Shown here one piece after another: positions 18,142 to 26,543 of a DNA stretch of 64,000 nucleotides. Made by a program: the position numbers and the translations under genes. Source of the stretch: Mesorhizobium sp. Its GTDB lineage: Bacteria > Pseudomonadota > Alphaproteobacteria > Rhizobiales > Rhizobiaceae. The notes under the pieces are model-generated. The model had not been told where the DNA came from, searched no databases, and worked only from the letters and a program-made list of their open reading frames with translations. The first letter of the stretch is position 1. Every line of letters begins with the position of its first letter. The stretch lies in assembly GCA_004017275.1 (NCBI GenBank), contig SAKE01000007.1, positions 124,001-188,000 on the forward strand. Reading direction: 5' to 3'.

Positions 18142-19308
18142 ATGGACGCCGCGGTCGATGCGAGCACCAGCCAGTTCGAACTCAACGAGGAACAGCGCGC
18201 CATCCAGGAGATGGCGCAGGCCTTCGCCGCCGACCGCGTTGCGCCGAACGCACTCGACTGGGACCGCAACAAGCATTTCCCGGCCGACGTGATCCGCGAG
18301 ACCGGGCCGCTCGGGCTCGGCGGCATCTATATCAGCGACGATGTCGGCGGTTCGGCACTTGGTCGGCTCGATGCCGTGCTGATCTTCGAGGCGCTTTCGC
18401 ACGCCGATCCGGCCTTTTCGTCCTTCATCTCGATCCACAACATGGTGGCCTCGATGATCGACCGTTTCGGCAATGACGAACAGCGCCAGCGCTTCCTGCC
18501 GAAACTCGCTTCGATGGAATGGCTGGCGAGCTACTGCCTGACCGAGCCCGGCTCCGGCTCCGATGCGGCGGCGCTCAAGACCCGTGCGGTGAAGAGCGGC
18601 GGCGACTATGTCCTCAATGGCACCAAGCAGTTCATCTCCGGCGCCGGCGACAGCGATGTCTACGCCGTCATGGTGCGTACCGGCGCGGACGGTCCGAAAG
18701 GCATTTCCACCATCGTCGTGCCCCGAGATGCGCCAGGCCTCTCCTTCGGCGCCAACGAACACAAGATGGGCTGGCATATGCAGTCGACCCGCCAGGTCAT
18801 TTTCGAGAATTGCAAGGTGCCGGCGGAGAACCTTTTGTCGGGCGAAGGTGCAGGCTTCGGCATTGCCATGGCCGGGCTCGACGGCGGCCGGCTGAACATC
18901 GCCGCATGTTCGCTGGGCGGCGCGCAGTCGGCGCTCGACAAGGCCCTCGCCTACACCGCCGAGCGAAAGGCTTTCGGCTCGAAGATCAACCAGTTCCAGG
19001 CTTTGCAGTTCAGGCTGGCCGACATGGAGACCGAGCTGCAGGTGGCGCGCATCTTCCTTTATGCCGCCGCCTCGAAGCTCGACCGCAAGGCGCCGGACGC
19101 CGGCAAATGGTCGGCGATGGCCAAGCGCTTCGTCACCGACACCGGCTTCAATGTCGCCAACGGCGCCCTGCAGCTGCTCGGCGGCTACGGCTACCTGCAT
19201 GACTACGGCATCGAGAAGCTGGTGCGGGACCTGCGCGTGCACCAGATCCTCGAAGGCACCAACGAGATCATGCGCGTCATCATCGCTCGCGCGCTGATTG
19301 GCCGTTGA
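18142..19308 (+). CDS. Acyl-CoA dehydrogenase, isobutyryl-CoA type
   Basis: This 388-residue FAD enzyme shows the family signatures YCLTEPGSGSDAAAL and the C-terminal QILEGTNEIMRVIIAR, where the Glu of LEGT is the expected catalytic base. It is followed 25 bases later by a 3-hydroxyisobutyrate dehydrogenase gene, which places it in valine catabolism as isobutyryl-CoA dehydrogenase. A second possibility is a role with the divergent DMSP-lyase-like cupin in acrylyl or propionyl metabolism; I consider this less likely. Confidence 0.88.
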   Translation: MDAAVDASTSQFELNEEQRAIQEMAQAFAADRVAPNALDWDRNKHFPADVIRETGPLGLGGIYISDDVGGSALGRLDAVLIFEALSHADPAFSSFISIHNMVASMIDRFGNDEQRQRFLPKLASMEWLASYCLTEPGSGSDAAALKTRAVKSGGDYVLNGTKQFISGAGDSDVYAVMVRTGADGPKGISTIVVPRDAPGLSFGANEHKMGWHMQSTRQVIFENCKVPAENLLSGEGAGFGIAMAGLDGGRLNIAACSLGGAQSALDKALAYTAERKAFGSKINQFQALQFRLADMETELQVARIFLYAAASKLDRKAPDAGKWSAMAKRFVTDTGFNVANGALQLLGGYGYLHDYGIEKLVRDLRVHQILEGTNEIMRVIIARALIGR

Positions 19309-19333
19309 AGCCAGCAACTCTGGGAGACAGACA

Positions 19334-20218
19334 ATGACGACGATCGCCTTCATCGGCCTCGGCAACATGGGCAATCCGATGGCCGCCAATCTGGTCAAGG
19401 CAGGGCATGCGGTGAACGGTTTCGACCTCGTGCCGGAGAACCTCACCGTCGCCAAAGAACATGGCGTGACAATCATGGCGAATGCCCTGGCCGCGGTGAA
19501 GGATGCCGACGTGGTGATCACCATGCTGCCTGCGGGCAAGCATGTGCTGTCGGTCTATGAGGACATCGCGCCCCAGGCGAAAAAGGGCGCCCTCTTCATC
19601 GATTCCTCGACCATTGACGTCGAGTCGGCGCGCAAGGCGCACGCCATTGCCGCCAGACACGGGCTGCTGTCCATCGACGCGCCCGTCTCGGGCGGCACCG
19701 GGGGCGCCGCCGCCGGCACGCTGACCTTCATGGCCGGAGGCTCCGATGATGCCTTCGCTGCCGCCGAGCCTATCCTGAAGCCGATGGCCGGCCGCATCGT
19801 CCATTGCGGCGGCGACGGCGCCGGCCAGGCGGCAAAGATCTGCAACAACATGATCCTCGGCATTTCGATGATCGGCGTCGCCGAGGCCTTCGTTCTGGCG
19901 GAAAAGCTCGGCCTGTCGCATCAGGCACTATTCGATGTCGCCTCGACCTCTTCCGGCCAATGCTGGTCCTTGACCACCTATTGCCCGGTGCCCGGCCCGG
20001 TGCCGACTTCGCCCGCAAACAAGGACTACAACCCAGGATTTGCAGCAGCCCTAATGCTGAAAGACCTGAGGTTGTCCCAGGAAGCCGCGCAAAATGCCGG
20101 TGCGGTAACGCCGCTTGGCGCCGAAGCAGCCCAGCTCTATGCCTTGTTCAACGCCCAGGGACATGGCGCTACCGACTTTTCCGGCATAATTAATTTCCTG
20201 CGCGGCAACACAGCGTAA
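19334..20218 (+). CDS. mmsB: 3-hydroxyisobutyrate dehydrogenase
   Basis: This 294-residue NAD-dependent enzyme has the N-terminal dinucleotide motif IAFIGLGNMGNPMAANL, the substrate loop APVSGGTGGAAAGTL and the catalytic-Lys segment GAGQAAKICNNM. It oxidises 3-hydroxyisobutyrate to methylmalonate semialdehyde in valine breakdown. The ATG is preceded by GGGAGA. It forms a two-gene operon with the acyl-CoA dehydrogenase. Confidence 0.9.
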   Translation: MTTIAFIGLGNMGNPMAANLVKAGHAVNGFDLVPENLTVAKEHGVTIMANALAAVKDADVVITMLPAGKHVLSVYEDIAPQAKKGALFIDSSTIDVESARKAHAIAARHGLLSIDAPVSGGTGGAAAGTLTFMAGGSDDAFAAAEPILKPMAGRIVHCGGDGAGQAAKICNNMILGISMIGVAEAFVLAEKLGLSHQALFDVASTSSGQCWSLTTYCPVPGPVPTSPANKDYNPGFAAALMLKDLRLSQEAAQNAGAVTPLGAEAAQLYALFNAQGHGATDFSGIINFLRGNTA

Positions 20219-20385
20219 CCAACGGATTTGGCGATCTTTTTCCGATTTCCTTCGGCAGAAAAGATGCAAATTTAGATTTGCTTAAGCTCTCGATAACTCT
20301 GCGGTAACGATGTCCCTATAAAACGGATTGTGAGGCGGACATATCGCATCCGCCCGGCGCTCCGGATCAGGTCTCGCGTACCGGA

Positions 20386-20425
20386 GCCCGTAAGTTTCGA
20401 CAAGTGCCCGTAAGTTTCGCAAAGT
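20386..20425. repeat. Tandem duplication of a 20-base unit
   Basis: Two adjacent 20-base units starting GCCCGTAAGTTTCG differ only in two swapped bases (AC versus CA). They lie directly after an inverted repeat in the gene-free stretch. A local slippage duplication or part of an RNA structure are both possible. Confidence 0.8.
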
Positions 20426-20457
20426 GTTTGCGTAGCGAAGCGCCATGCGTATCTGGC

Positions 20458-20488
20458 AAAGCCGCGTTCCCGATGGAGCGCGGTTTTT
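20458..20488 (+). terminator. Hairpin with T-run
   Basis: The stem AAAGCCGCG pairs with CGCGGTTTT (one G-T pair) around a 12-base loop and continues as TTTTT. It could terminate mmsB read-through or a small RNA in the stretch before it. Confidence 0.6.
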
Positions 20489-20521
20489 GCGTTTCGGCCG
20501 ATTTATCCGCGCAGTCTGGTT

Positions 20522-21166
20522 TTATATTCCGATTGCCGCATTCGGGATCGGGACATGATCTTCGTTGATCAGCACGATCGGTGAATCGGCCCCTTCTACC
20601 CTGACAACCAACAGGCGCAGTCCCCATGTGCCGGCTGTCCGGACAGCGGTTGAGTACGCCGTGCCCTTGCCCTTGGCGCCATGGACCGGAATGCTGAACT
20701 GGGCGTCGCCAGTTCCATTCGCATTGACATTGAGATGGCCGCCGACCCAGAAACTGTCGTCCACATCATCACCGAGCGCGGCCTTCACGCGGTCGTCGGC
20801 CCGAAGTCCGTCCATCGTCATGTGATAGGCATCGCTGCCTTTCAGGACATAGGGGATGCTGCCGACCATCGTCGCACAGCCGCCGATCCCGACCACCCAG
20901 ACGGCAAGGCCCGCGATCGCCCAGTTGCGCTGGGTCTTGCGAAACTGTTCCGCATCGCGCCAGGCGCGGTTCCGCCAGGCCCAGCGACTGCCGCGCGCGC
21001 CAAGCACGATGATCATGATGATGTTGACGACCGGGATCAGTGCCAGCAGCGCGATGAAGGTGCTGTTGCCGATCCCCCAGATCCAGTTGAGGAAGAAGGC
21101 GCCCCAGTTCCAGCGGTCGAGTTCAGCTGGAATTTCGGCAGGCTGGTTGAGCGGTTGTCCGGCCAT
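20522..21166 (-). CDS. Coa1-like membrane protein (cytochrome c oxidase assembly factor Coa1 family)
   Basis: This 214-residue protein has an N-terminal RWNWGAFFLNWIWGIGN segment, two hydrophobic helices, and a C-terminal domain resembling the Coa1/Tim21-type fold. Known Coa1 proteins help cytochrome oxidase assembly in mitochondria; the bacterial members have no established role. I chose the ATG at 21166, which has GAAGGGGAC upstream, rather than the ATG at 21259, which lies directly behind a terminator hairpin without a ribosome site. No oxidase genes are nearby. Confidence 0.6.
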   Translation of the reverse strand: MAGQPLNQPAEIPAELDRWNWGAFFLNWIWGIGNSTFIALLALIPVVNIIMIIVLGARGSRWAWRNRAWRDAEQFRKTQRNWAIAGLAVWVVGIGGCATMVGSIPYVLKGSDAYHMTMDGLRADDRVKAALGDDVDDSFWVGGHLNVNANGTGDAQFSIPVHGAKGKGTAYSTAVRTAGTWGLRLLVVRVEGADSPIVLINEDHVPIPNAAIGI

Positions 21167-21264
21167 GATGTCCCCTTCGGCGAACTGCCTCGGCGGGTTG
21201 TAGCCGATACCGCTGACGACCGGAACCCTCGGCCCGCCGGAGACCGGCACAGGATTCATGAACA

Positions 21265-21294
21265 GTCGGGCGTCTCGATCGCGGGACGCCCGAC
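21265..21294 (-). terminator. Terminator hairpin of the aminotransferase gene
   Basis: A perfect 10-base stem (GTCGGGCGTC with GACGCCCGAC, 10-base loop) lies just downstream of the minus-strand aminotransferase stop. The T-run is weak. Confidence 0.55.
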
Positions 21295-21301
21295 CATATC
21301 C

Positions 21302-22681
21302 TTATCGCTTGCGCAGGTCGGCTTGCGCCAGATCCAGCGCCTTCGAGATGCGGTCGCAGGCCATATCGATCGTATCGCGGGTCCAGATAAGGGGGGGCGA
21401 CAGGATCATCGTGTCGCCGGTGGCACGCAGCATCATGCCATTCGCGATCGCGTGGTCGCGCACCGTCACCGCCGCACTTCCAGCCGGCAGAAACCGCTCC
21501 TTGGTCGCCTTGTCCTTGACGATCTCGATGGCGCCCATCAGCCCGATCGAACGCACCTCGCCGACCAGATCATGCCCGGCAATACGCTCCTGCAACGCCT
21601 TGGCGAAATAAGGGCCGGTGTCGTTTCGGACACGGTCGACCAGCCCTTCGCGCTCGATGATCTCGAGGTTCTTCAGCGCCACGGCGCAGGCCACCGGGTG
21701 CCCGGAATAGGTGTAGCCATGGTTGAACTCGCCGCCCTTCTCGACCAGCGTCGAGGCAATGCGATCGCCGACCAGCAGCGCCGACAGCGGCTGATAGCCC
21801 GAGGTCAGCGCCTTGGCCGTGGTGATCGTGTCAGGCTCGATGCCGAGCGTCTGCGCGGCGAACCATTCGCCGGTGCGGCCATAGCCGGTGATGACCTCGT
21901 CCAGCATCAGCAAGACATCGTATTTGCGGCAAATACGCTGCACTTCCGGCCAATAGCTGACCGGCGGTATCTTGACGCCGCCCGCCCCCATCACCGGCTC
22001 GCCGATGAAGGCGGCAACCTTGTCGGCGCCGGCCTCGAGGATAGCATCCTCGACCGCCTTGGCCGCGCGCAGGCCGAAATCATGATCGCTCTCGCCCGGC
22101 AGCGCCAGCTCATAGGCATAAGGCATCATCACATGGACGATGTTGGGCACCGCGCCGTTGAGCTGCTTGTGCATGCCATCCATGCCGCCGAGCGAGGTGC
22201 CGGCAACGGTCGAGCCGTGATAGGCCATCTTGCGCGAGATGATACGGTTCTTCTCCGGCTTGCCTTCCAGCACCCAGTAGTGGCGCACGAGGCGCAGCGC
22301 CGTGTCGTTGGCTTCCGAACCGGACGAACCATAGAACACCTGGCTGACATTCTTCGGTGCGATTTCCGCCAGCTTCTTGGACAGCAGCACCGGCGTCGGC
22401 GTCGAGCATTTGAAGAAGGAGTTGTAGTAGGGCAGTTCCTTCATTTGGGCATAGGCAGCCTCGGCCAGCTCGTCACGGCCATAGCCGATGTTGACGCACC
22501 ATAGCCCGGCCATGCCGTCGAGAATCTCGGCTCCTTCGGAACCGTAGATGAACGGTCCGTTGGCGTGGGTGATGATGCGCGAGCCGGCCTCGCGCAATTC
22601 CTTGTGGTCGGTGAACGGGTGAAGATGATGCGCCGCGTCGATCTGCTGAAGCTGCTTCAGCGAATAATTCTGATAGGTCAT
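21302..22681 (-). CDS. Class III aminotransferase (omega-amino acid/polyamine:pyruvate type)
   Basis: This 459-residue PLP enzyme has GSSGSEANDTALRLVRHY, the cofactor-binding LMLDEVITGYGRTGEWF and the Schiff-base Lys in TTAKALTSGYQPLSA. Close relatives are annotated as SpuC-like polyamine or beta-alanine:pyruvate transaminases. It is monocistronic as far as can be seen. Possible substrates are putrescine, beta-alanine or taurine; the sequence alone does not decide. Confidence 0.88.
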   Translation of the reverse strand: MTYQNYSLKQLQQIDAAHHLHPFTDHKELREAGSRIITHANGPFIYGSEGAEILDGMAGLWCVNIGYGRDELAEAAYAQMKELPYYNSFFKCSTPTPVLLSKKLAEIAPKNVSQVFYGSSGSEANDTALRLVRHYWVLEGKPEKNRIISRKMAYHGSTVAGTSLGGMDGMHKQLNGAVPNIVHVMMPYAYELALPGESDHDFGLRAAKAVEDAILEAGADKVAAFIGEPVMGAGGVKIPPVSYWPEVQRICRKYDVLLMLDEVITGYGRTGEWFAAQTLGIEPDTITTAKALTSGYQPLSALLVGDRIASTLVEKGGEFNHGYTYSGHPVACAVALKNLEIIEREGLVDRVRNDTGPYFAKALQERIAGHDLVGEVRSIGLMGAIEIVKDKATKERFLPAGSAAVTVRDHAIANGMMLRATGDTMILSPPLIWTRDTIDMACDRISKALDLAQADLRKR

Positions 22682-22729
22682 GTCTGATCTTTCCTCTGGA
22701 TTCTATCCGGCCAAGCCGGGGCGAATGCG

Positions 22730-22870
22730 TCAGAGGCAGAGAGGCGGCGAATAGCCGATGCGGGCGCACAGCCGCAAAAGCTCGGCGCGCAGCGTGCGTG
22801 GTGACGGTGTCACCGCGACCCGCAGTGCGCGAAGACCAAATGCGCCAGCCAATGTCCCTTCGAGAGCCAT
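22730..22870 (-). CDS. Possible 46-residue protein
   Basis: A short frame starts at ATG (MALEGTLAGAFGLRALR) and ends in CARIGYSPPLCL in the gap between the prolyl oligopeptidase and aminotransferase genes. It is Arg/Leu-rich. No good ribosome site is visible and I recognise no family. In GC-rich DNA such frames arise by chance, so it may not be real. Confidence 0.2.
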   Translation of the reverse strand: MALEGTLAGAFGLRALRVAVTPSPRTLRAELLRLCARIGYSPPLCL

Positions 22871-22938
22871 GGCCGGCACCTTAAAGCAAAGGCTGGTCGA
22901 GGTGAACCACCCTTTGCTTGGCCCATGACGGAATGAGT

Positions 22939-24996
22939 CTAGGCCTTGGCTGTCAGCGCCCTCTGCAGAAAGACATACTTCATCGCCGTTTGCGCCGCCT
23001 GCGGCCGGCGGTCACCGCGACCGCCATGCCCGCCTTCGGTTTCCTCGAAGAACAGCGTGCGTGCATGGCCGGCCTCCTGCAGGCGGGCGGCCATCTTGCG
23101 CGCATGGCCGGGGTGGACGCGGTCGTCAGCGGTCGACGTCGTCAGCAGCACCGGCGGATAGGCGGCGCCGGCGTCGACATGCTGGTAGGGCGAGTAGGCT
23201 GAAAGCCACACCGCGTCTTCCGGTTTCGACGGATCGCCATATTCGGCCATCCACGAGGCGCCGGGCGGCAATTGCGTGTAGCGCAGCATGTCGAGCAGCG
23301 GCACCTCGATGATGACGGCGCCGAAGAGTTCGGGGCGTTGCGTCAAGGAAACGCCCGTCAGCAAGCCGCCATTCGAGCCGCCCTGGATGCCGAGCGAGGC
23401 TGCTGTCGCAATCCCGCGTCGAACGACGTCCTGCGCAACCGCGGCGAAATCGTCGAAGCCATTCTGGCGATTGCCCTTGAGCGCCGCCTGATGCCAGGCA
23501 GGGCCGAATTCGCCGCCGCCGCGGATGCACGCCTGCACATAGGCATTGCCCTTTTCCAGCCACAGCCGGCCACGCACGCCAGCATAGCCCGGCAGAAGCG
23601 GCACTTCGAAACCGCCATAGCCGTAGAGCAGCGTCGGCACCGGACCCTTCTGGTCGAGCCGCCTGACGACGAAATAGGGGATCATCGTGCCGTCCTTGGA
23701 GCGTGCCTCAAACTGTTCCGAGATCAGCGGCGACGCATCGAAACGCGCCGGCTGCGACTTCACCGTGGCCAGCGTCTCGCCATTGTCGTCAGACCAGATG
23801 ATCGAACTTGGCGTCAGGAAATCGGTGAAGGAGAAGGAAACGCTGGAGCCGAACTGCTCGGCATGGCTGATGCCGACATTGCCGTTTTCAGGCAGCGCGA
23901 CCGGTTTCTGCGGCCAACTGCCGTCCTTTCGCTCGCAGACGACGACCTTACCGCGCACATTGTCCATCAGGTTGATGAACAGCCGGTCCTGCGTACGGGC
24001 AATTCCGGCGATGGAAACGCGATATGCCGGCTCGACCAAGGCTTCCACTGGTCCGAGCGCGCCGGTCTCAACCCAGTGCGCCAGATCCAGCGAATAGAGG
24101 CCGTCAGGCTTGCAAACCGTGCCGTCGGGCGCCGTCCACGGACTGCGCACGCCGAAGACGAGCTGATCCCTGAATATTGCCGTATCGGTCATGTCGTCCG
24201 GCAATGGCAGCTGTTGGTTTTCGCCGGAAGGCAGCCGAAGGAAGATGTGCGAGGCGAAGAAATTGAGCGTCCGGGCGAGAATCAGATAGCGCCGATCACC
24301 ATCGAACTCGACCGCGGCACCAACGGCGAGATCCTCTTTCTGCGCCTCGAAGATCGGTGTCGCGTCTTCCAGCTTGGTGCCGCGCTTCCACAGCTTGATG
24401 ACACGCGCATACCCCGACTCGGTCTTGTCGGCCTCGTCAAAAGCCGCCGATACGATGACGGTGTCCTTGTCCAGCCAGCTGAAGCCCGACTTGGATGCGG
24501 GCGCACGAAACCCGCCCTCGACAAAGGATTTGGTCGCGATGTCGAATTCGCGCATCTCGCTGGCGTCGCCGCCATCGGGCGACATCGAAACCAGGCAGAG
24601 GTTGAAGTCGGGATAGAGCCGGCTGGCGCCGCCGAACACCCATTTGATCCCCTCCTTCGCCGCAAGCTGGTCGAAGTCGATGATCGTTTCCCAGTCGGGC
24701 TTCTCGGTCTTGTAGGAAGCGACCGTCGTGCGGCGCCAGAGGCCGAGCACATTGGTCTTGTCCTGCCAGAAATTGTAGACATGGCCCTTCAGCGCGGAAC
24801 CGACCGCGATGTTGTCCTCGGCCGTCATCAAGTCGAGCGCGGTCTGGAACGACGCCTGGTAGGACGGATCACCCTGCAGCTCGCCGACCGTGACCTCGTT
24901 CTGGCGACGAACCCAATCCAATGATTGCTTGGCTGTCCTGTCTTCCAGCCACAGGAAGGGATCGTCGGTCGAAGGAGCGGTGGCGGGCTTGGTCAT
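22939..24996 (-). CDS. Prolyl oligopeptidase family serine peptidase (S9A)
   Basis: This 685-residue protein begins MTKPATAPSTDDPFLWLED, typical of prolyl oligopeptidases, and has an N-terminal beta-propeller and a C-terminal alpha/beta-hydrolase domain. The nucleophile is in GIQGGSNGGLLTG, with the catalytic Asp in TADDRVHPGH and the His in TEGGHGGRGD. No signal peptide is seen, so it is probably cytoplasmic and acts on short proline-containing peptides. The ATG at 24996 is the only start that fits the family; the long open frame further upstream is the opposite phase of the transporter gene. Confidence 0.9.
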   Translation of the reverse strand: MTKPATAPSTDDPFLWLEDRTAKQSLDWVRRQNEVTVGELQGDPSYQASFQTALDLMTAEDNIAVGSALKGHVYNFWQDKTNVLGLWRRTTVASYKTEKPDWETIIDFDQLAAKEGIKWVFGGASRLYPDFNLCLVSMSPDGGDASEMREFDIATKSFVEGGFRAPASKSGFSWLDKDTVIVSAAFDEADKTESGYARVIKLWKRGTKLEDATPIFEAQKEDLAVGAAVEFDGDRRYLILARTLNFFASHIFLRLPSGENQQLPLPDDMTDTAIFRDQLVFGVRSPWTAPDGTVCKPDGLYSLDLAHWVETGALGPVEALVEPAYRVSIAGIARTQDRLFINLMDNVRGKVVVCERKDGSWPQKPVALPENGNVGISHAEQFGSSVSFSFTDFLTPSSIIWSDDNGETLATVKSQPARFDASPLISEQFEARSKDGTMIPYFVVRRLDQKGPVPTLLYGYGGFEVPLLPGYAGVRGRLWLEKGNAYVQACIRGGGEFGPAWHQAALKGNRQNGFDDFAAVAQDVVRRGIATAASLGIQGGSNGGLLTGVSLTQRPELFGAVIIEVPLLDMLRYTQLPPGASWMAEYGDPSKPEDAVWLSAYSPYQHVDAGAAYPPVLLTTSTADDRVHPGHARKMAARLQEAGHARTLFFEETEGGHGGRGDRRPQAAQTAMKYVFLQRALTAKA

Positions 24997-25067
24997 GAGG
25001 TCTCCGATAAACGCGTAGCTTTTTGGCACTGCCAACATCGATATTAAGTTTCCGATATTCAATATTT

Positions 25068-26240
25068 TCAGCGCACGATTGAGGCTTCCCGCCGACCAAC
25101 CAGGCTCGCAATGGCCAGCGTCAGGCACATCAGGCCAAGCGTGATTGGCAAGCCGCCGGCGCCCAGAATATCCATGGCGCCGCCGGCCAGTGGCGGTACG
25201 GCGATACCACCGACACCCCACATCAGCGAAAAGGCGGCGTTGCCGGCGACCAGTGCAGAGCCGGTGAAGCGCTCGCCGAGCTCGATGATCGACATCGTGT
25301 AGATGCCATAGGAAACCGCACCCCAGACGAAGATCATCGGCCAGATCAGTGGCGACTCGATGAGAAGCGGCAGAAGCAGGCAGCCGAGCACGGTGACCGC
25401 GACGCAGGCTAGCCGCACCAGCCGTGCGGAAAGCTTCTCCGCAAGCAAGCCGAGCGGCACCTGCATGGCGATGTTGCCGGCAATCATCACCGACAGCAGC
25501 GCCGACATGCGGGTTTCGGTGATGCCGTGATGGGTGCCATAGACCGGCAGCAGCGCCAGTGCGCCCTGTTCGAAACCGGCGGCGACGATGACGGCAAACA
25601 AAAGCAGCCACGCCAGCGGCACGAAGCCAAGGACCGAAACCTGATGCCCGGCCTCGTCGACCTTAGGCAAGCGCGGCAGCACCGAGGCCAGGCAGATGCC
25701 GCAGAGCACAAAGGCGAAAATGCCGACGAGGAAGGGCGACCAACCCTCAGTGCCGACGGCAAGCAGGCACAGTGGTCCGGCCGCGAAACCAGCCGAGATG
25801 ATCGTCGAATAAACACCCATGACGCGGCCGCGCCGGGCCGGCGGCGCCAGCGCGATCACCCAGATCTCGCTCAGCACATAGAGCGGATTGGTGACGACGC
25901 CGATCAGGAAGCGCAGCGGAAACCACAGATAAACATTCTGCGTCCAGCCGATCAGCGCCAGCACGATTGCCGAAAGAGCCGCACAGGTAAGCGCCGTGCG
26001 CCCTGCCCCGAACCGCCGCGCCAGCGCCGGGATCAATGGCGACGAAAGGATGAAGCCGATCGGCGTCATGGCCGCCGACAGGCCGATCATTGCCGGCGAA
26101 ACGCCCTGGCGCTGCAGGATGAAACTCAACAGCGGATAGGACAGGCCCTGAGCGATGGCAAAGACCGAGACCGTGGCGATCACACCGGTGATCGCTGCCC
26201 ACTGCATCGTCTCGTCGCCGTTCGATTCCGCCAGATTCAT
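25068..26240 (-). CDS. MFS transporter (YcaD-like)
   Basis: This roughly 390-residue protein has 12 hydrophobic segments and a conserved N-terminal half (AIAQGLSYPLLSFILQRQGV). The middle loop is charged (RLPKVDEAGHQ). It belongs to the MFS group that includes YcaD; substrate unknown. A GTG nine bases upstream (26249) is an alternative start. It lies 71 bases before the prolyl oligopeptidase gene on the same strand, so the two could be co-transcribed. Confidence 0.85.
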   Translation of the reverse strand: MNLAESNGDETMQWAAITGVIATVSVFAIAQGLSYPLLSFILQRQGVSPAMIGLSAAMTPIGFILSSPLIPALARRFGAGRTALTCAALSAIVLALIGWTQNVYLWFPLRFLIGVVTNPLYVLSEIWVIALAPPARRGRVMGVYSTIISAGFAAGPLCLLAVGTEGWSPFLVGIFAFVLCGICLASVLPRLPKVDEAGHQVSVLGFVPLAWLLLFAVIVAAGFEQGALALLPVYGTHHGITETRMSALLSVMIAGNIAMQVPLGLLAEKLSARLVRLACVAVTVLGCLLLPLLIESPLIWPMIFVWGAVSYGIYTMSIIELGERFTGSALVAGNAAFSLMWGVGGIAVPPLAGGAMDILGAGGLPITLGLMCLTLAIASLVGRREASIVR

Positions 26241-26543
26241 TGTGCGCACACCGCTATCGGGGCTGCAGGATTAACGATTGAGTGACGCGGTGGTAAGCCC
26301 CTGGCAGGCGAAAACCGCTTGCTCCAGACAATGTCTGTCAGGAGGCTGGGCTTGTCAGGAAGCGCGGCGTACGGACGACCGATACAGAGCAAACATCACC
26401 AGTGCGGCGTCGAGGCCGGCGATCACGACTGGCAGGCCGTTTCGACATGTCGCTTCCCTCGCCCTAGTGGTCGCCGCCTCCGCAATGGCGGAACAGCCGC
26501 CGGTCCATTATGCCGCCCGTTATCGCATCCTACGAGGACCATC

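Larger units (their letters stand above)
20219..20521 (+). other. Gene-free stretch, possible small RNA
   Basis: About 300 bases with no convincing reading frame lie between mmsB and a convergent gene. It contains a TATAAA-type A/T-rich box near 20315, an inverted repeat GCTCCGG/CCGGAGC around 20360-20387, a 20-base tandem repeat and a terminator-like hairpin ending at 20488. This could be a small RNA of roughly 150-170 bases on the plus strand, but no single element proves it. Confidence 0.3.

Noticed and set aside
18061..19539. Long open frame of about 490 codons on the minus strand opposite the acyl-CoA dehydrogenase
   Set aside because: It has no family motifs, is rich in Arg/His/Gly typical of antisense frames in GC-rich DNA, and runs through a well-supported gene.
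24997..25611. Upstream extension of the prolyl oligopeptidase frame
   Set aside because: It runs through the MFS transporter gene in another phase. Family proteins start with the PFLWLED segment, so the ATG at 24996 is correct.
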